Source: Cephalotus follicularis (Eukaryota > Streptophyta > Magnoliopsida > Oxalidales > Cephalotaceae). Taken from it: 64,000 nucleotides of DNA. Below, in pieces: positions 21,694 through 32,920 of the stretch. The notes below the pieces were generated by a model. It did no database searches. It was given only the letters and a program-made list of their open reading frames with translations, and had not been told where the DNA came from. Location: the NCBI GenBank assembly GCA_001972305.1, contig BDDD01000357.1, positions 491,772 to 555,771 of the forward strand, written 5' to 3'. The first letter of the stretch is position 1. The number at the start of each line of letters is the position of its first letter. Position numbers and translations under genes: made by a program.

Positions 21694-24234
21694 TGTTAGA
21701 TAGGAGTGTCCCTACATGCCACAAGGGTGGTCGAATGCTTGTATATATACACTCTTTATTTATACAATCTTAATTCCATTCATGTTTCTTGTGCAAATTA
21801 CATATGTGCATCCTTAACCGTTGATACGAATTCAGTTAATCACCATGTTGACTGAATACACGTATAGTGCCCTGTTGATAAATGGTTGGATATGAGAATG
21901 GGGTCCTTACTCCCTTATGACAAAACGTTACAAGTAATAAGTTCTCTCTCAGAGGGCAATTGGTGAACCGGACAGACTTGCCATGTTACGCTTGCTCCTG
22001 GGTGTTAGTGGAGGATGGAATCTCTCATTGCCATTTGAGTTTACCCTAAAACTGATGCGGGGTGCGTGCTAGAGGAGCATGACACTAAGCAAGACCCACC
22101 ATAGGAAACCTATCTTGGTTAGTCAATACCTTTGTCGATAGGATTCCTATTGTCTCAGTAGTGTATAGTCATATAAGACTAGTAGGCCATACGTGACCTA
22201 CGTTGTGTCCTCAGACCTGCGCGGCTGTCATGCATTGTATAGTAATCGCTTCACTTTGATTTCCGCCTTCCCCGGCTCTCTTATATGAGTTGGAAAAAGG
22301 GTTGTCTTTGGGCCTTGTGGGAGCTACATTGAGATGCATGGGCGAGTGCGCAACAAGGAATCGTCACACCCGTATTGAGGGTGATCGGCTCTATAAGATC
22401 TTTTGCCCATTGTAGACTTAAAACACCTGGCCAGGTAGAGGCAGACTGAAAGCAAGAGGTTTTCAGGTAAGGTCTGTCTCTAGTCTCAGTGCAGACAAGG
22501 ATTCATAGTTATCGCAGTTTTACCAGAAGTGACATTTATCTAAACCTTAGTCTGCAGTCAGATCCAAGTATGACGAAGGATACATGACACATATGCCGAT
22601 GACAGTGATAAAGTACCAATTAACCAGCTAGCAGATGATAGGCGTGGAGGCCCACAGATCCGGGGGGTGATGTGATATCATACCGGGACTGCTCTGATAG
22701 TCTCTGACTATTAGGATGGTCGTACCAGAACTTATGGATGTTTTGAGAAATTTATCTGTTTATCAGAGACCAACCAGGCTTTCGGGTCCCACATGAGTTG
22801 GAACATGTTGATGTGTGAGCGACACATATAATTTAGAGAGAAATCAACGTCGGGGAGATGCTGCTTTGCCAGTGGACATGTCCATTGTTGAACATGTGTC
22901 TCTTCTTCTGGAGAGCATTCATGCATCACCATAATGGAATGTTCGGTGTGAAGGGTTGTTTGTTTTAACAGATGAATGCAGCGAGTAATTATTTGTTTAG
23001 AGAGCTTTAAGGACGGTGTTTATGTGAATGCATACTTCGCAACGAAGGTCAGACCTCAAAGTCAGACTACGCAGCGGAAGTCAAACCTCGAAGTCAGACC
23101 TCATGGGTTGTTGGCAAACCTCAAAGATCAGAGGTCAGACCTCAGGGGTCATTGGTAGACCTCAAGGGCAGAGGGCAGACCTCGGTGGTCATTGGCTGAC
23201 CTCAGACGCAGAGGGTAGACCTCAGAGGGCAAAGGTTAGAGCTCGGTGGAAGATATCAAACCTTGGACCTCAGACCTCAGAGCTCATGGGAAGACCTCGG
23301 TGGTAGAGGTTGGAGCTCAGACTTCATTTGGCAAAGCTGAATGCTCGATGCACGAAGTCAGACTTTGGAACTCTTTTGCAGAACTCCATGATCAGAGGGA
23401 TCAGAGTCTGAATGCTTAAGGGTAAGCGCTTATGAGTTGTATGATGAGTCATTAGCCTGATGACATGTCATAAGGCTTTAAAGATATTTTCTTGACTTAT
23501 CATATAAGACACACAACACCTTTTTGGAAACACAACGATACGAATGAATTTTGAACCAGTCCAAAAAGCTCTCTCATTTCCCTTATTCTTTATCTCTCTG
23601 TATCGTCTTCTTTCACCAGAGGACTTGGACAGAGCTTGGAGCTCTAGAGAAGAGAAGGACAAATACATCATCTCTCACCCTCCAAACTTCATTATAGGTG
23701 GAGATAGTTTCTACACTGGATTCTATCTTTACTTGTGTTGAAGACTATATTAGGTCTAAACACATTTGGCCTCCAACCTTTCACAAAAGTTGTTTGCCGT
23801 TGCTTGGGTACCAAGTTTAGTGAAGACATCAGTTTGGATTCAAAGCTTAAGGGATTACACAAAAGTAGATGTGCAAAGAATTAGGTAATAAATTCTTACA
23901 TCCTCTTTATGGCTTTTGTGTTGCTGTTTGGGATTCGGTTGGTGAATTGACATTGGGGTTTTTCTGTGTAACCCTAATACCAATTTATGGAGTGACCTAT
24001 GTTGGGGTTAGCGAAACCCTAGCTCCAGCCAAACCCCTATGCTTGGGAAGGTTGATTGATTCGATTGAAACCCTAATTATTGATCCTTGGGCATAATGAG
24101 ATTATTAGTGAAAGGGGTTTTCACTCTTCCGCATTTCAAAATATTTCAAAATAAAAGAAAATTTTTTATTTTTCACCTTGAACACTAAGTGTCCCACAGT
24201 GCATTGAGCCGCCCCTTAAGGGCCTATCCCAACA
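21694..24234 (+). repeat. Copia-1 3' LTR, 2,541 bp
   Basis: Starts TGTTAGATAGG and ends CCCAACA, both canonical. Contains the longer copy of the GAGGTCAGACCTC array (23044-23410). Followed by CTTCT, which matches the left-flank CTTCC at four of five bases. Confidence 0.92.
23044..23410 (+). repeat. GAGGTCAGACCTC word array, 3' LTR copy
   Basis: Same array as at 15245-15575, with at least two extra units, one near 23085 and one near 23215. The perfect word occurs near 23129. Confidence 0.8.
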
Positions 24235-24479
24235 CTTCTCCTATCCCAACAACTCGTCCATATTCTAACAACACTCATAAAATCAATTTCTCACATTCTC
24301 CTTCATAAACTCCTAAAAAGTGTGATGGACGTCTTCCTCATTGACCTCAAACCGATAACAGGGCTGAAATATGCACAACGACAAAAAATGAGTGAACGGG
24401 CAACAAGATTTCAACACAATTGTATATAAGTTTAAAACGAAACACATGTACATACATTGACATAAAATGCCCGAAACAT

Positions 24480-24816
24480 CCCCTCCTTCATCTCAGTAGG
24501 GACTTGTTTCCATGTGGTGAACCCTGAAGGAATGTAAGCTCGTTCGTGCTAACAGGCGGCAGACAAAGCAAAACTGTAAGGAATTATAAATATTATATAG
24601 CTGACAATTGATAAAATTAGAATATATTAATAAAAAATAGTTAAACAATATATAGTTACCTCCGACCCTCGATGTGACAGACCGGCCTGTTGTCTCGTGG
24701 TACCACTGCAGCAGGTGTTGCGGGCCCGTCGTCATTACCAGAAGCATCTAGAGTAGTGCCAGGAGAGGCAGGGGGCGTAGCTGAACTGCTAGGTCGATGG
24801 TAAGGCCATGAATAAA
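24480..24816 (-). pseudogene. CACTA second gene, first exons with an in-frame intron
   Basis: Exon 1 from the ATG at 24816 gives MVYSWPYHRPSSSATPPASP, a Pro/Ser/Ala-rich start, and ends at 24660 before a GTAAC donor. Exon 2 begins at 24573 after TTACAG. Removing the 86-base intron keeps the frame, which then reads through one TAG into AYIPSGFTTWKQVPTEMKEG. The W-x-VP motif is seen in plant Transposase_24-type proteins of CACTA elements. The gene continues toward 24235, is cut by Copia-1 and ends at 12953. The splice sites are inferred from sequence. Confidence 0.5.
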
Positions 24817-25149
24817 CCATCTGAAAAACAAATAAAGTAAATTATTACATTAAACATGTCAAAGAATGACAATAAATATAACAAATTAAGGAGACAAACT
24901 ATTACATTAGTTGAAACATATGGACAATATCTTACAAGACAAACATTGTCCATGCATCTAATTCGCATCGCGCATGTTCTCATATGCTTCATCCCCTTCA
25001 TTGGTGTATTTCACCTCTTCATCTTTGTCATCTTCCTAAGGATCTTGAACTCCATCCTCATCGTTAGGATCATCTCCGTCAACATCTTGACCTCCCTCAT
25101 CATCATCTCTATCATCCTCATCTATCTTGAAGTGCAGTAATATTGTGCA

Positions 25150-25807
25150 ATTGGATAATTGGAGGATTGTTTTCTTTGTACACTTGATCTTGGGCTACCG
25201 CTAAATCATTGTCATTTGGACACATGTCGTATGTGTTCCTCACGTTTTGCTATGACCCAATCCCAAGTTCAATCCCGTTGGAAAATGCATCTGGCATAAA
25301 ACACTTGGGTGCAATTCATTGCAGTGACAAACGAATCATATTTTGCCAACTGTTGATTTTTATTGACACGTACAAGACCATGCTGAGTGACTTGAACTCC
25401 TGTGGTTAGGTTGATATCAAATCAGTCACATCTGAACAGCACAACATAGTTATCTCCCAAATATTCAAGCTGAATAATGTCATCTACTCAACCTTAGTAA
25501 TGTGTTTGAGTGGATAAAATGTCTTCCCCCTTGACAGAAACACCACTACATTGCGTCTCTGTGTACTTGTTGTCACTCTTTGTACGGAAGATATATTGGT
25601 TAGTCACATACTTTGAAGATGGTTAGCTTTCATACGCGGTTCTTCACTCAACTCTTTCAAAAATATACTCCATTTTGTCCACTTATGTATTTTATCCACT
25701 GAACGACGCGGTGTAGCACTAAAATTCTCAACCTTCCGGTTAAATGGTGTACGTTGAGACTGAAACGGGTGACCTATAGGCAAGAATCGATGATAAAAAC
25801 CCCACAA
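25150..25807 (-). pseudogene. CACTA Tnp2-type transposase, C-terminal part
   Basis: The minus strand opens with WGFYHRFLPIGHPFQSQ and FNRKVENFSATPRRS, a conserved Tnp2 segment, to a stop near 25604. The frame then reads VTNQYIFRTKSDNKYTETQC, SGVSVKG, DDIIQLEYLGDNYVVLFRCD, GLVRVNKNQQLAKYDSF and QVFYA, matching the DUF4216 domain of En/Spm transposases. An Asp/Glu-rich tail (EDDRDDDEGGQDVDGDD) follows at about 25130-25025. Two or more stops interrupt it. The catalytic N-terminal half is not present in the window. Confidence 0.75.
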
Positions 25808-25932
25808 GTCTCTTTCTTACTATCGTTAAATCGACAACCTCTACCATTGTTTCTGTTGTCGGTGGTGGTGGTTGTCGCTGTCGGTGATGGTGGGTGCTAA
25901 GAGGGAGAGAAAACTGAGAGAAAGAAAGAGAG

Positions 25933-25934
<2 letters not shown>

Positions 25935-25987
<53 letters not shown>
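25935..25987. repeat. (GT)n-(GA)n microsatellite
   Basis: About 15 GT units followed by about 11 GA units, inside the CACTA fragment between the subterminal repeats and the Tnp2 remnant. Confidence 0.95.
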
Positions 25988-26262
25988 TTGTCTGAGACTG
26001 ACGACGAAATTTATATTCCATCTCAAAGGGCGTCTAAAATTTGAGACGGAATACAAATTATATCGGTCTCAAATTTGAGACGAAACAAGTATTCGGTCTC
26101 AAATTCCAGACGCTCTTTACGACGAAATATAAATTTTATCGTTGATTATGCCATTTGTGATGGAATTTAAATTTCATCGTTACTTCCATGTTTATTAGAG
26201 AAGGAATTTAATTCCGTCTCAAAATTCCGTCTATAAATGTATATATATGTTTTCTAGTAGTA

Positions 26263-27136
26263 CTTCTCCATGATAATACAATGCATTTGCTATTAGGGTA
26301 TCTCCTAGGGGACGAATTGACATAGAAAATTAAGAAGTACTTGAGTGCTTAAATGCATAAGTTCATAATTAATTTCAGTGGTTAATAGTTAATCTACTAA
26401 TCATGTGAAGGAATCATAATTTTAATGCTAATATATAGTTAAAAGGTATATAAGTTGACTTAGATGCTAATTCTTTTTATTTATAAAAATATAAAATTCC
26501 ATTAATCAAATCGAACAAAGTCAAAAAATTACAAACATACGAATCACCAAGACTTGTAAACAAATAACTCGCATACGCACAAGTACAGGGACAATCACAA
26601 ATAATAATAAAATTAAAACTAAACATGACAGTATCGTGACACCACTGTAAAAAATGCATATGGATCCATTCTTGAAGCATCAATGTCTATCGATATTATT
26701 GTCAAATACTTTGCCACACCCTTTCTGACCTTCTTTGATATCATGGATCACAGTTAAATGATATGCTACAGTCTTAGCTACATAGGCTTCTGCTCTAGCT
26801 TGCTACTAATAGGGGGATTGATTGACATTCGGTAAGCATGATTCACTTCGAGCACCGTCCAAATCCACTTTCAGAAAAGACCACAACTACTAGCAACAAT
26901 AAAACATCACGACAAACTTGTTTGGTATATACACCAGCAAATCCAAGGACACCCACCAATGATGGTTAAAAACCCCAATAAACCCAATAAAAATCCTAGC
27001 AAAATCTAAGAGTACGAGTAATCAAATCTTATACAAATACAACCAGATATGTGATAGACACTATTAGATCTAGAGTATACGTCAACAAATCTTCCCCAAA
27101 ACTCACTTATCAAAAACTAGATTAACCAAGATAATA
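26263..27136. other. Non-coding sequence, nothing recognised
   Basis: 874 bp of AT-rich sequence between the CACTA terminus and the hAT target duplication. I find no domain, repeat or terminal structure. Confidence 0.4.
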
Positions 27137-27377
27137 GAAAAAACTAGACCTGGTAAACGGGTACACATGGGTACTAGCGGGTACGGGTGATAACGGGTGT
27201 ATCTGTTGGGTAACGGGTAAAAATTACCCGTTTTTTAACGGGTATTAAAAGCTATACCCATTACCCACCCGCAACGGGTATGGGTATCCGCGGGTACCCG
27301 TTTAATTTTTCTATTAAAAATGAAAATTAATTAATAAAATTGATAAAATAACTTAAAAATAATAAATATATACTTAT

Positions 27378-28013
27378 TGATATGGGAAAAATTCGTTTTG
27401 AACACTTTGACACGTGGTCCGAGGGGAGCGCGCCAGCTGTCCCCTAAGAGAATGATGGTCTGACCTATGAGACTTGTCATCAATTAAGGGAAAGGCCTCC
27501 TCTGACTAATCTGACACGCCACTGAGGGTAGGAGGCCGCACGTCCGCGCGACCATAGTTGAGGGGATAGCCCATCGTCACATCAATGTAAGTAGATGGAC
27601 AGACAAGCCACCAAAGCCCTCTCATTCATTAATGGGGGCTACGCACACCAAAGGGGGAGGAGTCCAAGGGGAATGTCAGGACCTCTGACGCTCCCCCCTA
27701 GGGGCAGCCACTCCGGATGGGACGCTCATCAATCACAAGGGACCCTATAAATACGAAAATGAAACACAATACAAAGGTCAGCCATTTTTCTCTTCTTCTA
27801 GCATACGAAGAACCCATTATTCTCTGTACTACAGCTACAGCTAACTTGAGCTTCGGAGTGCCCCCGGGAGAATAACCTCCTGGACCCTTCTCCATTCTCT
27901 TGCTTGTGCAGGGATCAACACACCTCTTTCTCGGACAGATTCACGCATTCCCTAAATACAAATCACGCCCCTACACGTGGGGTACTGTTGTGGGAGAGAT
28001 TTCCGCATCAACA
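27378..28013 (+). mobile_element. Solo LTR of a Tat-type gypsy element, 636 bp
   Basis: Runs from TGATATGGGA to GCATCAACA, with a perfect 5-bp duplication CTTAT at 27373-27377 and 28014-28018. There is no interior, so it is the product of LTR-LTR recombination. It contains a TATA box (27744-27754), a CCCCCGGGAG stretch near 27860 and a start and end alignable to the Tat-1 LTR. Confidence 0.93.
27744..27754 (+). promoter_or_regulatory. TATA box in the solo LTR
   Basis: CCTATAAATAC, 366 bp after the LTR start, matching the TATA context of the Tat-1 LTR. Confidence 0.6.
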
Positions 28014-28659
28014 CTTATAAACCTAAACAAATGTTGTATTTAAGTTATACATAATATATGTTTTCAATTACTTTACCAAAAATAAAAGATCAAACTTGTT
28101 CTATACACATAAAAAAATCAAACTAAATTGTTCATATGAAAATGCTCAATATCTTCTCATAAATGACATGGATGCTGCAGTTGTCATGCTCAATGTCTTC
28201 TTTAATTGATTGTTAGGAATAAAATAATATGATGCTTTTATTTGGAAAGATGCATGATAATGATAACGGTAACTACCAAAATTTAAAAAGAAAAAATTAA
28301 ACACATAATGTTACAGGAACTGGATTTAATAAGTTTCAATAAGATTGCACAAGTTATAACGTTTCACATTCCTCCAACAACATATAAAAATTTGTGAGCA
28401 CCAATATATATATGTACTTACAATCTTTGAAGCCTGAAGGGCTTGTGACCACCTAATTTTATATATATATATAAACATAAAATTACGGGTACCCGTGAGT
28501 ACCCACGGGTTGGGTGGCAACGGGTGTACCCCTTGGATACCGGGTAATAATTACCCGTTTTTTAATGGGTATGAAAACGTTAACCCATTACCCGTAAAAA
28601 TTACGGGTACTCGCGGGTACCCACGAGTTTGGGTAAATTTTATCAGGTCTAGAAAAAAC

Positions 28660-30406
28660 AACAAAAATAGCAAAACACAAATCTAGATAATAAGCTCCTC
28701 GCGAGGCACACATTTGATCCTCGCACGGTGAAAATGATATATGATTTGTTTTTAAGAGAGAAGTGAGAGAATATTTTTTAGAGAGAAAATAGTTGTATAT
28801 TACTTTCATGGTTAAACTCATGATGCTAAGTTTTTAATTTCATTTTTGTTATATAGACCGCTCTTAACTTATGCACTTATCGTCTTAAAACTGGATAATT
28901 ATTACATATTTTGTAAATCTAACGAATGAATTTAACGTACTACATTTATAGATAATGCGTGTAAACTAGTTTTGAAGTCAATAGAATATCTAAATAAACT
29001 ACTTTTTTATTACACTAACAAAAAAACTATAAAACCATTAAAATTATTATCAAATAGTTAGAGATATTTTAAAAAATTAAAAATTAGTATAGACGATCTA
29101 CATAGATAAAATATAAATTTTATAAAATAAGATTTATAAAATATTACTAATAAGTAAGATATTTTCGAGGACAAGTGAGTAGAGAACTTCTAAATAACTG
29201 AACAAAAACAAGGCAAATTATGGTTTCCATTGTCCACAACATAAACAGCAAATATTGCTCGAAGTGCTTCCACTTCCACCCATAACAATTAATCTTGTTG
29301 GGACATTATGTAATTAATTGATAATCTAACGTTTTTTACATGGAATAAGTTAGGGAATTCTATATCTATATATGCTATGAGTAAAAATAGGAAGAAATAA
29401 TTCCTGCAAGTTGGCTGTCGCGTCACACAATTTTTGGACCATTACAATCAAAGCCACGTGAGCGTAATTAGGAGACGATCAATGCATAATTAAAGTCTCA
29501 ACAAACACTAATTTGTTATCAAGTCCCGATATAATTAAAGTGAATTAATGTGTGAATGAAATCAGATTAGATCAGTTGATTAATTAGGTGAAGTCATAAT
29601 TTGTGTGGGTATTTTACACATTTTCAAAACGAAAAAAAGGAAGAATGAAAGAATGTTTACATGAAAGCGACATAGGAATTAAGGTTATAATAACCAAATT
29701 AATTGTCGGTTTAGTACGTGGTTTAATAGTAATAATTATGTTAAGATCAATTAGCCAAATCAAGAATGCAAGGTTCTAATAGCTAAATCCAATATTCTAT
29801 GGGTATTATACGTACAATAAATGCAACAAAGCATCCCCATGGCTTAGTATCATTTCATGCATCATTGATTAAATTGATCAAATATTAATGATCCAAAGGT
29901 TGTTGTTGCAAGGGTGGCTACATCATAAGATTATGGGTCCTACCCAATGGACCACTCCTGCAATTGATTGATTGTTCCAGCTTGGAACATGATTTCTTGG
30001 TGTTTACGAAGGACCTTAATTTGCTGCTTGAAAATTGTTCAAAATTGGGTCCATATAACATAATTTTGGATCATATGATAAATTGGTGACCTATCTGTGC
30101 AAAAGCTTTTCTTCTTCTTATTCATATGTTTTATATTTGTGTTATATGACATGAAGAATGCCATATTTGCACTTGAAAGTTTAATTAAGGTATTGGAAGT
30201 ACCCAACTTAATTGTATTGGGTGAATGTGACATTTGCTTACTATTTAAGGAAAAAAAAATTAAAGTTATAATTGAAAAATTATATGATAATTTGTTTTTT
30301 TTTTTTGACATTTTAACACTGGATAAATATCGTGGGACAAAAAAAAAACAGTTAAAAAAAACAATTATAATGGGACAAAGGAAATATTTAATAAGGACTC
30401 TTAATT
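28660..30406. other. AT-rich intergenic sequence, no gene seen
   Basis: 1.75 kb without a credible coding region. Only short chance frames occur (for example around 30039-30406). No element ends were found. Confidence 0.45.
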
Positions 30407-30592
30407 GAGTAATTCTATTTTTTTTTTTAATTTTTATCTAGAATTTATGTCTCAAATGATATGACACTTATTAATACACGTTATATGTTATAACATGTAT
30501 ATATCATTATCCATTTATTATTTATTAACAAGTGTCATACCATTCGTGACATAATTTCGGAATAAAAATTCGGAACAAAAAAAACACTGCTC
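30407..30592. mobile_element. MITE-like inverted repeat, 186 bp
   Basis: The two halves are inverted copies of about 75 bp. The left arm (from GAGTAATTCTATTTTT through AATGATATGACACTTATTAA) pairs with the right arm, whose reverse complement reads GAGCAGTGTTTTT through AATGGTATGACACTTGTTAA, roughly 80 percent identical by eye. There is no coding capacity. The target duplication is unclear. Confidence 0.65.
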
Positions 30593-31362
30593 ATCTTGAA
30601 TTTATGTAAACAAAACATATTTTGATTTCATTCAAGCGTTCATCTGTTTGAGCTAAATATATAAGAAATAGATCATTTTCGATCTAGATTAGACTTTCAG
30701 ATAAAGATAGAATATATACGATACATATTTCATAAATATATAGACTGAGATCGGAGAGAATCCAAATCCATCTAATGAAGCTTGTAAATACCAATATCAA
30801 TTAAACGATCAAGTCAAACTTGTAAAACTCCATTCAAATTCAGTCGAGCTCGAGCATAATAGCAAACCACGTACAATTGTTGTCCAAAATTTTAAGAACA
30901 TGTGAAATGCATGCATGTGTACAAATATTTCCGTTGGTACATGCTTTCCATTCTCGTTTCTAACATATATATATATATGTTGACATTTTCATTTTTTAAG
31001 TAAATGTTTTAAAGAATCTTGGCTTCTCTTGGTTCCAGTACTGTAAGGTTAAGTTTTTTTTGGCTATACATAGCTTTTGATTCTTGTACTATATCCTTTC
31101 ATTATCATTCAAATATCTACTTTAAGCAAGCATGTATACATGCATCATTCACCATGATGCAACATTAAAAGACAAATAGTCAACAACATTAAAAGGGAAC
31201 TTCGTGAATTATTCTTTCATTGCACGCTCACATTAAACGCATGGCCTGCCAATGGATCACTTGTTTGCGTCTTGCGAGAGCATTAGAATCATGCATGGTT
31301 CGTACCTTTATGCAACTAATTCCTAATTACTGTACTCTCTGTATTACTATGTTAGTCATTAC
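30593..31362. other. AT-rich sequence, nothing recognised
   Basis: 770 bp between the MITE and Copia-2 with no frame, repeat or site I can support. Confidence 0.4.
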
Positions 31363-31850
31363 TATAAGAATATTTTATTACGTGGATTTATATTAATTAG
31401 GTATTTATTTATTAAATAAAATCAGACTGAAAATTAGTCTAATATAGTGAGACATACATATTCTAAATAGTCGTATATGAACTGATTAGTGTGGGCTGTA
31501 GTAAAATAATTGGACATTTGATGAGATGATCCATTAAGTTACTAATAAGGATTAAATAATAATTAGGTCTCATCTCTTAACCCTAATCTTGATATAAGAG
31601 AAAATACACATACAGTAGTTGAGAAGTTAGACGGCTATCCTCTATGTATATTACGGTGCCTCATCAATCTAGTGTTATAGGGAATTAAGAGAACTGTGCC
31701 TTGCTTAATCGGGATCACTACAGATTTTCGCTGCATACTATGGATCCTAAACAATGCACGATTTATATCATTCTTATTTAGGTGTTTCTTTTCTGTCTAA
31801 AGCGATCCTAGGAATTGATAAATTGATTAGCTATACAATTTTATCTTACA
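31363..31850 (+). repeat. Copia-2 5' LTR
   Basis: Starts TATAAGAATA (TG mutated to TA) and ends CTTACA. Aligns end to end with 37652-38139. Confidence 0.92.
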
Positions 31851-31852
31851 TG

Positions 31853-31864
31853 TGGTATCAGAGC
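31853..31864 (+). other. Copia-2 primer binding site
   Basis: TGGTATCAGAGC, two bases after the LTR, complementary to initiator tRNA-Met. Confidence 0.92.
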
Positions 31865-31999
31865 GACCTTAGATTAGAATTGAAATCCTAATCAAGTTAA
31901 AGAAATAATTGTATATGATTCATGATTTGGGTGTGGCTTTGTTTTTTGTTTAAAAAATGTTGTTTTAGGGTTTAACATAAATCATGAAAATTTCAGTGG

Positions 32000-32290
32000 A
32001 AAGCGTCGCTTCTTAACCCACAGAGTGAAAGACGTCGATGTCTTTATGAGAAACCGACCTGTAACTTTTGAACTAAAGATATCGATGTCTTTGGCGAAAG
32101 ACGCCGATGTCTTTGTGATATTTTGACCTGTAACTTTTGAACGAAAAACATCGATGTCTTTTGAAACTACATCGATGTTTTTGTGCCTTGTTGCTATAAC
32201 ATCGGCATTTTCCTTCAAGACGTCGATGTCTTTGTGTCATGTTACTGTAACATCAACGAGTTCCTTCAAGGCGTCGATGTCTTTGGAAAA
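32000..32290 (+). repeat. Array of GTCGATGTCTTTG words in the Copia-2 leader
   Basis: Nine or so degenerate copies of RACGTCGATGTCTTTG between primer site and gag, for example at 32029, 32087, 32102, 32149, 32169, 32219 and 32270, at 15-60-bp spacing. The centre varies between GTCGAT, ATCGAT and GCCGAT. Confidence 0.82.
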
Positions 32291-32920
32291 AGGCTTGATT
32301 GTTTAAATGCGCATACAGAAAGTAATATATTCGGTATTGTGATATTACATGCGTGTACATTCAATTATTAAAATACTTAAACGATGTAATTAGCATGACT
32401 TGTGATTTTAGGGACAATTCAGACCCCCTTCTGTCCATCATTCTAAAATCACACTATGGTTTGGTGAGGGTAATATAAAGTATACTCCAGTATGAAATAG
32501 TTTCACGGTTTAGTCAAGATGTAGTCACCAAAGTGTCCTTCTTGGTTGGATTTGTGATGTCTATTTAGTACGACGGTGGAGTTTCTCTAATTCTTGTGCA
32601 TGATTATACGCCCAAAGACGGTGGTTTTGTATTGGAATCAAGAGGGTACATATGGAGCATATGGTTAGGAATTGACTAGCCATGGAAACCTATACACCTT
32701 AAGGTGGTGGGCTATCAATGGTTAGATAAATTCTCATTGCCGCTTTTATGTAAAAGTTTTGCAACTACATATGTCATGCATTCGCCCAAAGGTGTTTGTA
32801 TGGTGATGCCTGCGAACTTTCATGTGTGCTTATACGGTTTCAAGTGACACATTATTTTCTCTCATTGTGCTAATATTATACATTGTTTATTTTACAGTCA
32901 CTTTCTCTGTCAACAACAAT

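Larger units (their letters stand above)
13872..24234 (+). mobile_element. Copia-1: Ty1/copia element with 2.5-kb LTRs
   Basis: Complete plus-strand element with LTRs at 13872-16399 and 21694-24234, target duplication CTTCC/CTTCT (4 of 5 bases), an initiator-Met-like primer site and a polypurine tract. The interior encodes gag, protease, integrase, RT and RNase H, all with multiple stops and frameshifts. It inserted into the CACTA transposon. The LTR ends read TA...GA on the left copy and TG...CA on the right, so the left ends are mutated. Confidence 0.92.
24235..26262 (-). mobile_element. CACTA (En/Spm) transposon, right fragment with terminus
   Basis: The right end reads GTTTTCTAGTAGTA at 26249-26262, the reverse complement of the CACTACTAGAAAAC-type terminus with one changed end base. 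Inside it, 25990-26248 holds repeated GAGACGGAAT / TTTCGTC units, the usual subterminal repeats. Minus-strand Tnp2 and second-gene remnants follow leftward. The Tnp2 5' two-thirds is missing, so this is a deletion derivative. Copia-1 split it at 24234. Confidence 0.8.
27145..28651. mobile_element. hAT-A: non-autonomous hAT element with nested solo LTR
   Basis: Terminal inverted repeats TAGACCTGGTAAACGGGTA at the left and TAGACCTGATAAAATTTACC (reverse complement of the right end). A perfect 8-bp duplication GAAAAAAC flanks it at 27137-27144 and 28652-28659. Subterminal regions are packed with ACGGGT, GGGTACCC and their complements, a common hAT feature. Without the 641 bp added by the nested LTR and its duplication it is 866 bp and encodes no transposase. 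Confidence 0.92.

Noticed and set aside
25740..26078. Ser/Leu-rich and Arg/Glu-rich frames on both strands
   Set aside because: Translations of the GT/GA microsatellite inside the CACTA fragment.
32822..32920. Hydrophobic N-terminal extension of Copia-2 Gag as a signal peptide
   Set aside because: Gag homology starts at the Met at 32921. Copia Gag has no signal peptide, and the upstream codons look like leader sequence read by chance.
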